DNA of 7,590 nt from Robiginitomaculum sp. (lineage in GTDB: Bacteria; Pseudomonadota; Alphaproteobacteria; Caulobacterales; Maricaulaceae), in the NCBI GenBank assembly GCA_021647805.1, contig JAKITZ010000113.1:1-7590 (forward strand), in the 5' to 3' direction. The notes beneath the pieces were generated by a model. That model did no database searches and was not told where the DNA came from. It was given only the letters and a program-made list of their open reading frames with translations. Of this stretch, positions 1 to 6,944 are shown piece by piece. Positions within the stretch are counted from its first letter, which is position 1. Each line of letters begins with the position of its first letter. Position numbers and translations under genes: made by a program.

Positions 1-1
1 T

Positions 2-397
2 AATCCAGAAAAAGTAGCGGTATTTGATATTGTTGATATGGATAAATTATTGTCTGATAGCGGTATCATTCGTTCGCGTGCCAAATGCCAAGCAACTATT
101 GATGGCGCAAAGATATTCCTAAACATGCGTGATGCAGGAGCCGACTTTAGCGATTACATGTGGGATTTTGTTGATGGAAAACCGATACAGAACTCTTGGC
201 AAGACTATCGTGATGCACCGACAAAAACCGATCTTTCCGAACAGATATGCAAGGATTTGAAATCCAGAGGTTTCAAATTTTGCGGGCCAGTAATTGTTTA
301 TGCATTCATGCAAGCAGTAGGCATGGTCAATGATCACAGTACTGATTGCCATTGCTATGAACCGCTTAGAAAAAGTGGGCTAGCTTTGTCTGAATAA
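2..397 (+). CDS. tag: DNA-3-methyladenine glycosylase I, 5'-truncated by window edge
   Basis: Base-excision repair enzyme that removes 3-methyladenine from alkylated DNA in the cytoplasm. The frame is open from base 2 to a TAA at 395-397 and gives 131 residues; the ATG at 38 is internal. The E. coli enzyme has 187 residues, so roughly the first 55 to 60, including the first zinc ligands and catalytic-pocket residues, lie outside the window. The visible part matches Tag closely from memory: the helix with IRSRAKCQA, the MWDFVDGKP segment, RGFKFCGPVIVYAFMQAVG, and the C-terminal NDHSTDC. In that last motif His (codon 335-337) and Cys (347-349) are spaced H-x3-C, like the zinc ligands His175 and Cys179 of E. 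coli Tag. No frameshift is visible. It ends 111 bp before the next gene, and no U-rich terminator follows it, so read-through into the next gene is possible. Confidence 0.95.
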   Translation, partial: NPEKVAVFDIVDMDKLLSDSGIIRSRAKCQATIDGAKIFLNMRDAGADFSDYMWDFVDGKPIQNSWQDYRDAPTKTDLSEQICKDLKSRGFKFCGPVIVYAFMQAVGMVNDHSTDCHCYEPLRKSGLALSE

Positions 398-420
398 ATG
401 TGATGTAACCTCCGGCCAAT

Positions 421-450
421 CTTGAGCCTAAGCAGTTCTGCTGTCTATCA
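421..450 (+). promoter_or_regulatory. Candidate alphaproteobacterial sigma-70-type promoter before the ketoacyl synthase gene
   Basis: CTTGAG at 421-426 and CTATCA at 445-450 are separated by 18 bp. This resembles the rhizobial housekeeping consensus CTTGAC-N17-CTATAT (5 of 6 and 4 of 6 matches). Initiation would fall near 457, just before the inverted repeat at 459-473. The same bases also form a nested stem: CTTGA (421-425) pairs with TCAAG (448-452), and AGCAG (431-435) with CTGCT (438-442). The promoter assignment therefore competes with a structural reading. It is inference from motif matching only. Confidence 0.3.
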
Positions 451-458
451 AGGAGGCA

Positions 459-473
459 GACAAGGGACTTGTC
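459..473. promoter_or_regulatory. Perfect inverted repeat, candidate operator
   Basis: GACAAG-GGA-CTTGTC is a perfect 6-bp dyad around a 3-bp centre, 35 bp before the ATG at 509. It lies just downstream of the putative promoter at 421-450, a position where a bound repressor would block initiation or elongation. It could instead form a small hairpin in the leader. It is followed by AAAA rather than a T-run, so it is not an intrinsic terminator. No regulator gene is visible in the window. Confidence 0.35.
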
Positions 474-508
474 AAAATCTCAAGCAAAATTAAGGGACAG
501 TATTAGGC

Positions 509-1627
509 ATGAGCAAAGCCGTCATTTCTTCCACAGGTTTGTGGACACCAAAAGACAGTATTTCCAATGAAGAATTAGTCATCAGCTATAATCGCTGGGC
601 GACTAATTGGAACGAAAAAAACGCCGGCCTAATTGCCGCCGAAGAAGTTGCGGCAAAACCGTTATCATCTGCCGAATTCATCGAAAAGGCATCAGGCATC
701 AAATCAAGGTTCGTGGTTTCAAAAGAACCCATTCTTGATCCAAAAATTATGGCGCCAAGAATACCAGAACGGCCAAACTCAGAAATTTCAATTTTAGCAG
801 AAATGGCCGTATCTGCAGCCAAAGACGCACTGACAAACGCCGGACGTGATGCAAAAGACGTTGATGTTGTGTTGGTGGCTTGCTCTAATTTGCAACGGGC
901 ATATCCAGCTATTGCCGTTGAAGTACAAGATGCGTTGGGCATGGAGGGTTTTGGCTTTGATATGAATGTTGCTTGCTCAAGTGCGACCTTTGGTATTGCC
1001 ACAGCCCAAGCAATGATTGAAAGCGGACAGGCAAAATCGGTATTGGTTTGCAATCCGGAAATTTGCTCCGGACATTTGAATTTTTGTGACCGCGATAGTC
1101 ATTTTATCTTTGGTGATGTTGCTACTGCAATTCTTATCGAAGACAGCACTATAGCACCAGAAGGAGCCTACAGAATTATTGGCTCAACCATGAAAACCAA
1201 ATTTTCCAATAATATCCGCAATAATTTTGGATTTTTGAACAAAGCCGATCCTGAAAACGCCCAAAACGACGACAAACTATTTATTCAAGAAGGTCGCAAG
1301 GTTTTCAAAGAAGTTGTGCCAATGGTAGCTGATGTTATCAAACAACAATTGCTTGACCTTGGCATTGGCACGGAAGAAATAAAACGCTTTTGGTTACACC
1401 AAGCCAATTTAAGCATGAACAGCTTAATTGCAAAAAAAGTAATGGGACATACAGTGCCAGAAACCGTTGCCCCAGTAATTCTTGATACTTATGCCAATAC
1501 TTCATCGGCAGGATCAATAATTGCATTTCACAAAACCAAAGGTGATTTTGAAAAAGGCGACAAGGGCTTGATCTGCTCGTTCGGTGCTGGTTATTCTGCC
1601 GGAGTGATAGTGATAGAAAAAGGCTAA
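509..1627 (+). CDS. Beta-ketoacyl-ACP synthase III, long (PA3286/FabH2-like) form
   Basis: Thiolase-fold condensing enzyme, probably joining an acyl-CoA starter to malonyl-ACP in cytoplasmic fatty-acid synthesis. It has 372 residues against about 317 for E. coli FabH; the extra length is mostly an N-terminal insertion (about residues 25-90, including an RIPERPNSE motif). The catalytic triad is intact: Cys156 in NVACSSATFG, His297 in WLHQAN, and Asn330 in YANTSSAGS. FGDVATAILIED (about 201-212) and the terminal GAGYSAG loop are also typical. From memory the closest type is the Pseudomonas PA3286 (FabH2) family, which takes medium-chain acyl-CoA from beta-oxidation; substrate here is inferred. 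The ATG at 509 is the first start after an in-frame TAA at 491-493; AAGGGA at 492-497 is a plausible but distant ribosome site. Its stop overlaps the next start by one base (TAATG), which suggests coupled translation. Confidence 0.9.
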   Translation: MSKAVISSTGLWTPKDSISNEELVISYNRWATNWNEKNAGLIAAEEVAAKPLSSAEFIEKASGIKSRFVVSKEPILDPKIMAPRIPERPNSEISILAEMAVSAAKDALTNAGRDAKDVDVVLVACSNLQRAYPAIAVEVQDALGMEGFGFDMNVACSSATFGIATAQAMIESGQAKSVLVCNPEICSGHLNFCDRDSHFIFGDVATAILIEDSTIAPEGAYRIIGSTMKTKFSNNIRNNFGFLNKADPENAQNDDKLFIQEGRKVFKEVVPMVADVIKQQLLDLGIGTEEIKRFWLHQANLSMNSLIAKKVMGHTVPETVAPVILDTYANTSSAGSIIAFHKTKGDFEKGDKGLICSFGAGYSAGVIVIEKG

Positions 1628-2277
1628 TGAAAGTGTCCAAGACAGATATTATTGAAATTGATATGGTTTCCGATCCGGTTTGCCCGTGGTGCTGGGTTGG
1701 ATTGCGCAATTTAATGTGGGCGATGAACGATAACCCGACACAACAATTTTCAATAACTTTCAGGCCGTTTTTTCTTGATGCAAAACTACCCGAAAAGGGT
1801 GTTGAATATCACGCTTATATGGACAAGAAATTCCCAGACAAAGACCAAAGAAAAGCGGCAATAAAATCACTAGAAGAAGTCGGTAATAAAGTCGGCATAG
1901 ATTTTCAATTCTCCAAAATCAAACACCGTCCACACACCGGCAAAGCCCATCGTTTGATAATGTGGGCGCAAGGCCAGAACAAAGGCTTATTGGCCAAAGA
2001 GTTTTTATTCAAATCGTTTTTCACCGACGGCAAAGATATTGGTGATGAAGATGTATTGATCGGCATAGCATCGGCGATAGGAATGGACGGCGATCTGGTG
2101 GCAAAACTGCTCGAAGAAGGTCAAGACAAACAACATGTGGAAGATGAAGTACGTAGCTTTGCCGGCATGGGAATTTCGGCTGTACCAACATTTATTGTTG
2201 ATCAGAAATCTGGAATTTCCGGAGCTTTGCCACCAAAAGACATGTCAGCGTTCATCATGCAAAACAAAAACAACTGA
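1627..2277 (+). CDS. DsbA-family (FrnE-like) cytoplasmic thiol oxidoreductase
   Basis: Thioredoxin-fold protein of the DsbA/FrnE family, 216 residues, a normal length for FrnE-type members. The redox motif CPWC is at residues 19-22, right after the first beta-strand (IIEIDMVSDPV), and the cis-proline is Pro187 in ISAVPTFIVD. There is no signal peptide or membrane segment, so it should act in the cytoplasm. The usual C-terminal SGAQPP motif of FrnE proteins, as I remember it, reads SGALPP here (residues 198-203). The ATG uses the last base of the previous gene's TAA, with AAAAAGG just upstream. An alternative start at residue 13 would remove the first beta-strand and is unlikely. Tight linkage to a condensing enzyme with an active-site cysteine hints at a shared redox or acyl-thioester role, but this is inference. 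Some relatives are annotated as 2-hydroxychromene-2-carboxylate isomerase/DsbA; the CPWC motif favours a redox function. Confidence 0.88.
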   Translation: MKVSKTDIIEIDMVSDPVCPWCWVGLRNLMWAMNDNPTQQFSITFRPFFLDAKLPEKGVEYHAYMDKKFPDKDQRKAAIKSLEEVGNKVGIDFQFSKIKHRPHTGKAHRLIMWAQGQNKGLLAKEFLFKSFFTDGKDIGDEDVLIGIASAIGMDGDLVAKLLEEGQDKQHVEDEVRSFAGMGISAVPTFIVDQKSGISGALPPKDMSAFIMQNKNN

Positions 2278-2288
2278 AACAACAAACC

Positions 2289-2305
2289 TACATACGCGGT
2301 ATGTA
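2289..2305. promoter_or_regulatory. Perfect 7-bp inverted repeat, candidate TetR-type operator
   Basis: TACATAC-GCG-GTATGTA is a perfect dyad in the 84-bp spacer between the oxidoreductase and MAPEG genes, 57 bp before the MAPEG start. The half-sites TACATAC/GTATGTA are the same as those in the E. coli AcrR (TetR-family) operator as I remember it, but the centre is much shorter here. It lacks a following T-run and is AT-rich, so a terminator is unlikely. Which regulator, if any, binds it cannot be told from the window. Confidence 0.35.
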
Positions 2306-2361
2306 CTTGCCGAAGTAGCAGTTGTGTGATCAGGTTCGTCAAATTGTTTTAGGGGACGAAT

Positions 2362-2754
2362 ATGTTTGATTTTACTGCCATGCAGGCCGCCGCTCTTTAT
2401 CTGGCTATTTTAATGGTGTTTGGAATTTTTGTTGCATACCGGGTAATTCAAGCCCGCCAAGGCGATGATGATGAGCTATTACAAAAACGCATTCGCATTC
2501 ATGGTAATTTGATTGAATACGCTCCGTTTTTTATAATTGGTCTGTTTGCTTTGGCAGCGTTAAATGCTCCGGTTTGGTTAGTTCATGCTCTTGGCGCGAC
2601 ATTTACCGCTGCCCGTTTGGCGCACGGACTTAATTTTTATAACAAACCAGGCGTTGCAGGACGACCCAAAGGGCGTTTTCTTGGTACATTATTTACCGGT
2701 GTCACTACGCTTTCATTGGCTGTCTCTCTGCTTTATTTCATCTTCTTGGGATAA
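2362..2754 (+). CDS. MAPEG family membrane protein
   Basis: Small integral inner-membrane protein of the MAPEG superfamily (eicosanoid and glutathione metabolism relatives), 130 residues, the usual size for bacterial members. Four hydrophobic segments are visible at about 8-27, 53-69, 71-88 and 107-129. The family signature RIRIHGNLIEYAPFF (43-57) links the first loop to the second helix, and ARLAHGLNFY (84-93) follows the third. Bacterial MAPEG proteins are mostly uncharacterised; some have glutathione transferase or peroxidase activity, so a detoxification or lipid-related role is possible but unproven. AGGGGA at 2351-2356 lies 5 bases before the ATG and supports this start strongly. It lies 84 bp after the oxidoreductase gene and 42 bp before pmbA, so it may belong to the same transcript or start its own from the spacer that carries the 2289-2305 palindrome. 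Confidence 0.92.
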   Translation: MFDFTAMQAAALYLAILMVFGIFVAYRVIQARQGDDDELLQKRIRIHGNLIEYAPFFIIGLFALAALNAPVWLVHALGATFTAARLAHGLNFYNKPGVAGRPKGRFLGTLFTGVTTLSLAVSLLYFIFLG

Positions 2755-2796
2755 TATTTCTTGCCGCCAGCACCTGTAGTTTGTACTTGCTAAGGC

Positions 2797-4164
2797 ATGA
2801 ATATACAAAATAAGTTTGACGCACCAACACCAGCAATTCTTGATAGCACCGTAAAGCAGATGTTGCATCTGGCCAAACAGGCCGGAGCGCAACAGGCCGA
2901 AGTGATGGTGATAACGTCTAGAAACATTTCAGTTAGCGTGCGCGATAACGAAATTGAAGAAGTTGAAAGTTCCGAATCTCAGGATTTAGGGCTTCGGGTG
3001 TTAATCGGCAAAAAACAGTCTTGCGTCTCTACATCTGATTTATCGGCGGTATCTTTGGAGAAAATGGCCGAGCGGGTATGCGCCATGGCCAAAGAAGCAC
3101 CTGATGATCCCTATTGCGGGCTTGCCACGCCTGAACAATTGCAAACCTCAGACAAGGATTTACAAAAATTTGATCCATCTACTGTTGATATGCAGCAGTT
3201 AATCGAACGCGCCAAAGAAGGCGAAGCTGCGGCCTTAGCTATTGCCGGGGTCAACCTTCCAGCAACCGCAAGTGCCAGCTTCTCTCTTGGTTCAGTTTGC
3301 CACCGCGCTAGTAATGGTCTTCATCGTGCCAGCACCAATTCTTTTCACGGGCAAAGTGTCTTGGCATTTGCAGAAAAAAACGGAGCAATGGAACGGGACT
3401 GGGCGCAAAGCGGTGCTTGCTGGCTGGAAGATATACGCTGCATGCAAGAGATAGGATTTGAGGCTGCAAATCGCGCCATTGCCAGATTAGGGGCAAAAAA
3501 GGGTGCCGGCGGAACCATGGCCGTAATGTTTGAACCACGCACCGCAACAACATTTGTCAGTATGTTACTTGGCGCAATCTCCGGCAGCTCTGTTGCCAGA
3601 GGTGTGTCGTTCCTAAAGGACAAAAAGGGACAGCAATTATTTACCAACAGTTTCAACATCATCGAAGACCCACACCGTTTACGTGGTTCTGGATCATCTT
3701 TGATTGATAGCGAAGGCTTTATGCGTAAACCGGCAGCAATTATCGAAAATGGTTATTTGAATAACTGGTTGCATAATTTAGCATCGGCTCGGCAATTAGA
3801 AGAAACACCAACCGCTCACGGGGCGACTGGAATTGGTTCCCCGCCAGGTATTAGTTCAACCAATGTATATGTAACTGCTGGCAGCAAATCCCCAACAGAA
3901 CTTATGCTCGAAGTCGGAAAAGGCTTAATAGTCACCGATGCTTTTGGTGCCAGCTTTAACAGTGGAACCGGCGATTGGTCGGTAGGTGTTGCCGGGTTTT
4001 ATTTTGAAGGCGACAACCGAACAACGTCGTTTTCCGAGATGACCGTTGCTGGCAATATGTTGGATATTTTCAAAACCATAATACCGGCTTCTGACCTTAA
4101 GTTGGAGCAAACAGTAGAAACACCAAGCTTGTTGGTGCCGGAGCTGGCGGTTGCTGGACAATGA
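2797..4164 (+). CDS. pmbA: TldD/PmbA family protein, PmbA (TldE) type
   Basis: Subunit of the TldD-TldE (PmbA) heterodimeric metalloprotease, which trims unfolded or leader peptides such as those of microcin B17 and CcdA in E. coli. It has 455 residues, close to the family norm. The N-terminal domain carries ISVSVRDNEIEEVESSES (44-61). The C-terminal domain carries HGATGIGSPPGISSTNVYVTAG (about 341-362, with key residues GIGSPPG) and NSGTGDWSVGVAGF (388-401). No HExxxH zinc motif is present, which separates it from the catalytic partner TldD; tldD is not in the window. The start is the only reasonable one: an in-frame TAA lies at 2791-2793 and the next ATG (residue 22) is inside a conserved helix. 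The only Shine-Dalgarno-like bases, AAGG at 2792-2795, sit one base from the ATG, which is abnormally close. The 3' end overlaps cysQ by ATGA. Confidence 0.93.
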   Translation: MNIQNKFDAPTPAILDSTVKQMLHLAKQAGAQQAEVMVITSRNISVSVRDNEIEEVESSESQDLGLRVLIGKKQSCVSTSDLSAVSLEKMAERVCAMAKEAPDDPYCGLATPEQLQTSDKDLQKFDPSTVDMQQLIERAKEGEAAALAIAGVNLPATASASFSLGSVCHRASNGLHRASTNSFHGQSVLAFAEKNGAMERDWAQSGACWLEDIRCMQEIGFEAANRAIARLGAKKGAGGTMAVMFEPRTATTFVSMLLGAISGSSVARGVSFLKDKKGQQLFTNSFNIIEDPHRLRGSGSSLIDSEGFMRKPAAIIENGYLNNWLHNLASARQLEETPTAHGATGIGSPPGISSTNVYVTAGSKSPTELMLEVGKGLIVTDAFGASFNSGTGDWSVGVAGFYFEGDNRTTSFSEMTVAGNMLDIFKTIIPASDLKLEQTVETPSLLVPELAVAGQ

Positions 4165-4970
4165 ACGCCACTTCCTTGACGCAAGACTTACAACTACTTG
4201 AAACTGCGGCAAAACAAGCTGGCGCCTTGGCAATGCAATGGTTCGATACTTCGGCAAATACGCCGCCTGCAAAAGTTTGGGACAAAGGCAATAACCATCC
4301 AGTGACCGAAGCTGATCTAGCGGTAGATAAATTACTAAATACGACATTGCGCCAAGCCAGACCTAAGTATGGTTGGCTCTCAGAAGAAAGCAAAGATGAC
4401 GGCTCAAGATTAAAATCAAAACGGGTTTTTGTAATTGATCCGATTGACGGAACCAGAGCCTTTATCAAAGGCAAGCCGCATTTTTCTATATCATTAGCTA
4501 TTGTCGAAAATGGCAGACCCATTGCCGGGGCTGTTTATAATCCGGCACTGAACGAGATGTATCTGGCAGCCAAAGGACATGGTGCCACCAGCAATGGAAA
4601 ACCCATAGCTGTGCGCGATTGTAAAGCTTTGCTAAATTGTTCAATGATTGCCTCTGATGGCTTGTTTAAGCAAAAACACTGGCGCAATAAATGGCCGCAA
4701 ATGAATTGTAAAAGCCGCAACTCCATGGCTTATAGAATAGCTTTAGTTGCCGCCGGAAAGTTTGATGCGACACTTACCTTGCGCCCCAAATCTGACTGGG
4801 ATTTAGCGGCGGCTGATTTAATAGCAGAAGAAGCCGGAGCAGTGATAACCGACCCAAATGGACAAAAGTTTTACTATAATTTACAATCAACCAGCAAATC
4901 CGGCGTTATATGTGCTGGCAAGACGGTTCATGATTTGATATTACAGCAAGTTAAGCAAAGGAATGACTAA
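4161..4970 (+). CDS. cysQ: 3'(2'),5'-bisphosphate nucleotidase CysQ (inositol monophosphatase superfamily)
   Basis: Mg-dependent phosphatase expected to hydrolyse 3'-phosphoadenosine 5'-phosphate to AMP, clearing an inhibitory by-product of sulfate assimilation and phosphopantetheine transfer. It has 269 residues, close to family length. Metal-site motifs are all present: LSEE (73-76, acidic pair E75/E76), DPIDGT (93-98) and WDLAAADLIAEEAG (213-226, with D214). The NNHPVTEAD segment (44-52) is the CysQ variant rather than the DxVTxxD seen in inositol monophosphatases, which favours the nucleotidase call. Some related proteins are labelled histidinol-phosphatase or inositol monophosphatase; these remain alternatives. 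Its ATG lies inside the pmbA stop (ATGA), so translation is probably coupled. The stop is 5 bp before the DUF4170 start. The family is typically cytoplasmic or loosely membrane-associated. Confidence 0.9.
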   Translation: MNATSLTQDLQLLETAAKQAGALAMQWFDTSANTPPAKVWDKGNNHPVTEADLAVDKLLNTTLRQARPKYGWLSEESKDDGSRLKSKRVFVIDPIDGTRAFIKGKPHFSISLAIVENGRPIAGAVYNPALNEMYLAAKGHGATSNGKPIAVRDCKALLNCSMIASDGLFKQKHWRNKWPQMNCKSRNSMAYRIALVAAGKFDATLTLRPKSDWDLAAADLIAEEAGAVITDPNGQKFYYNLQSTSKSGVICAGKTVHDLILQQVKQRND

Positions 4971-4975
4971 CAACA

Positions 4976-5224
4976 ATGACTGATAAAACTAAAAACAAAG
5001 AACCGCAATTATTGCATATCGTGCTTGGCGGTGAACTTGAAGATGTCCGTAAAACTAGGTTTCAGGATTTAGAGAAAATCGACTTCGTCGGGGCTTTTCC
5101 AAATTATTCCAGTGCATTTAACGCTTGGAAAGCTGCGGCACATGGATCGGTAGATAACGCGCATATGCGATACTTCATCATTCATGCGCACCGATTATTC
5201 GATCCGGAAAACGACGATCACTGA
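4976..5224 (+). CDS. DUF4170 domain protein
   Basis: Small protein of 82 residues and unknown function, matching the alphaproteobacterial DUF4170 family. Visible family features are a short beta-strand ending in LGGE (17-20), a DFVGAFPNYSSAFNAWKA segment (36-53) with conserved Trp51, and the diagnostic VDNAHMRYFI (59-68). It is soluble, with no signal peptide. AAAGGA at 4957-4962, inside the end of cysQ, is 13 bases before the ATG, which is longer than usual. Its final 13 codons overlap the start of the ABC exporter gene. Because the family sits between cysQ and lipid A or exporter genes in many alphaproteobacteria, a role linked to envelope lipid metabolism is often suspected; that is association only. 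Confidence 0.88.
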   Translation: MTDKTKNKEPQLLHIVLGGELEDVRKTRFQDLEKIDFVGAFPNYSSAFNAWKAAAHGSVDNAHMRYFIIHAHRLFDPENDDH

Positions 5225-6944
5225 TACGCCGACATATAAACGGCTTTGGCGCGACTTTGTCCGTCCGCATCTTGGGTTAATGTTTATTGCCATACCATTG
5301 ATGATAGTGGTAGCGGGGGCAACTTCGGCATATCCATTATTGGTCAATTTCGCTTTTCAATTACTTGAAACTGCTGATAGGCGGATATTTACCTTGGTAC
5401 CCGCAGCTCTGCTGATAGTGGCTATCATCAAGGCTCTGGCACTTTACGGCCAAGTATTGCTTACCAATGCTTTGGCCTTACGAGTGGTCAGGGATCTGCA
5501 AAATGCAATGTTTGCCAAATTGCAGAAAATGGATATGGCAAGGTTAAGTGTCGATGCCGGTGGCTTGCTAGTTTCCAAATTTACTAATGATGTCAATCTA
5601 GCCAAAGAAGCTTTGGTTCGCGCATCAAACACTATGGTTCGCGATCTATTGGTGGTTATTGGCTCATTAGGGGCAATGCTTTACCTTAACTGGAAATTGG
5701 CACTAATCATCCTAATCATTTATCCATTGGCAACGCTGCCGGTAATATTGTTGGGGCGTAAAGTGCGGGCTATCTCACTGGCGGCGCAACACCAGATCGG
5801 CGAGTTAACCGCAATGTTGACCGAAAGCATTAGCGGTGCCTCCATGGTGCGCTCATTTAACCTTGAGGATCATGAAAAAACCAGAGCCGGCGCTGGCTTT
5901 TCTGAACGCTATCGCTTGGCCATGCGACTTACCGCCACCAAAGCCGGGGTTGATCCTTTTTTAGAGGTTCTGGGCGCATTGGCTTTGGCAACGATCCTTG
6001 GTTACGCCGGTTTGCGCGCCTTGGCTGGCGGATCGGCTATACCAGAGTTAATGGGCTTCATCACTGCGGTGGCAACGCTTGCACCAGCAGCAAGGGCGCT
6101 TGGCACTCTAAATATAGTATGGCAAGAAGGTATGGCCGCCACAGCTAGAGCTTATGAAATACTTGATGACAGGCCGACAATTACCGCGAAAGACAGCGCA
6201 CCTAGGTTACAAATAAAACAGGCAAATATTGAATTTAAGCAAATACGGTTTTCCTATGGTTCGGATATTGCGGCCTTAAACAACTTATCATTTACCGCCA
6301 AGGCAGGTCAGACACTGGCTTTGGTTGGCCCATCGGGTGCCGGTAAAACCAGTATTTTTAATTTATTATTGCGGTTTTATGATGCTGATAGCGGACTTAT
6401 AACCATTGACGGGCAGGACATTACCAAACAACAATTAGCAAGCTTACGCCGCTCTATATCTTTGGTTGCCCAAAACCCGATCTTGTTTAATGACACGGTA
6501 AGAGCCAATATTGCTTTTGGTAACCCCGCCGCCAATGACAGCCAAATTGAGGAAGCCGCTAAAAATGCCGCCGCGCTGTCATTCATAAAAGAACTGCCAT
6601 TGGGTTTTGACACCATGGTCGGGGAAAATGGCAATCGTTTGTCCGGCGGCCAACGCCAACGTATCGCCATTGCCAGAGCGATAATTAAAGACGCTCCAAT
6701 ACTATTGTTGGACGAGGCCACCAGCGCCCTTGATTCTAATGCCGAAAGCCAAGTGCAGGACGCTTTGGCCAAATTATCGGTTGACCGAACAACGCTGGTT
6801 ATTGCTCACCGCTTAACCACGGTGCAAAGTGCTGATAATATTTTGGTGATGGACGACGGCAAGATTGTTGAAAACGGCAATCATAAAGCCTTACTTGCCA
6901 AAAATGGCTTGTATGCAGAGCTAGCAAAAAAGCAATTGCGCTAG
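5184..6944 (+). CDS. MsbA-type ABC exporter, fused permease and ATPase
   Basis: Half-size type IV ABC exporter of 586 residues (E. coli MsbA 582), likely a homodimer in the inner membrane flipping lipid A or another lipid. Six membrane helices are expected at about 33-58, 71-95, 152-170, 171-190, 258-282 and 287-306. The ATPase domain follows from about 343: Walker A GPSGAGKT (382-389), Q-loop Gln430, signature LSGGQ (486-490), Walker B ILLLDE (506-511) and H-loop His542 are all intact. The start at 5184 is the only ATG between an in-frame TAG (5151-5153) and residue 33, which lies in the first helix, so the 41-bp overlap with the DUF4170 gene appears real. No clear ribosome site precedes it, so coupled translation is likely. 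Location next to pmbA-cysQ-DUF4170 supports a lipid A role, but drug or other lipid export cannot be excluded. The TAG stop lies in the CTAGAGCATTT edge of the repeat that follows. Confidence 0.9.
   Translation: MRTDYSIRKTTITDTPTYKRLWRDFVRPHLGLMFIAIPLMIVVAGATSAYPLLVNFAFQLLETADRRIFTLVPAALLIVAIIKALALYGQVLLTNALALRVVRDLQNAMFAKLQKMDMARLSVDAGGLLVSKFTNDVNLAKEALVRASNTMVRDLLVVIGSLGAMLYLNWKLALIILIIYPLATLPVILLGRKVRAISLAAQHQIGELTAMLTESISGASMVRSFNLEDHEKTRAGAGFSERYRLAMRLTATKAGVDPFLEVLGALALATILGYAGLRALAGGSAIPELMGFITAVATLAPAARALGTLNIVWQEGMAATARAYEILDDRPTITAKDSAPRLQIKQANIEFKQIRFSYGSDIAALNNLSFTAKAGQTLALVGPSGAGKTSIFNLLLRFYDADSGLITIDGQDITKQQLASLRRSISLVAQNPILFNDTVRANIAFGNPAANDSQIEEAAKNAAALSFIKELPLGFDTMVGENGNRLSGGQRQRIAIARAIIKDAPILLLDEATSALDSNAESQVQDALAKLSVDRTTLVIAHRLTTVQSADNILVMDDGKIVENGNHKALLAKNGLYAELAKKQLR

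Noticed and set aside
451..475. AGGAGG at 451-456 as the ribosome site of a small leader gene
   Set aside because: No ATG or GTG lies at a usable distance; the TTG at 469 opens a short frame with no sign of coding.
586..1053. Long minus-strand open frame inside the ketoacyl synthase gene
   Set aside because: It lies wholly antisense to a gene with an intact catalytic triad and has no family motif of its own; it is a shadow frame.
2289..2310. Hairpin as intrinsic terminator of the synthase-oxidoreductase pair
   Set aside because: The stem is AT-rich and is not followed by a T-run, so termination is unlikely.
2797..4164. Calling this gene tldD
   Set aside because: The HExxxH zinc motif of TldD is absent, and the C-terminal motifs match the PmbA/TldE side.
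3925..4522. Overlapping minus-strand frames across the pmbA/cysQ junction
   Set aside because: They are antisense to two well-supported genes, compete with each other in different frames and show no recognisable domain.
6377..6772. Minus-strand frame opposite the ATPase domain
   Set aside because: Antisense shadow of the strongly conserved Walker/signature region.
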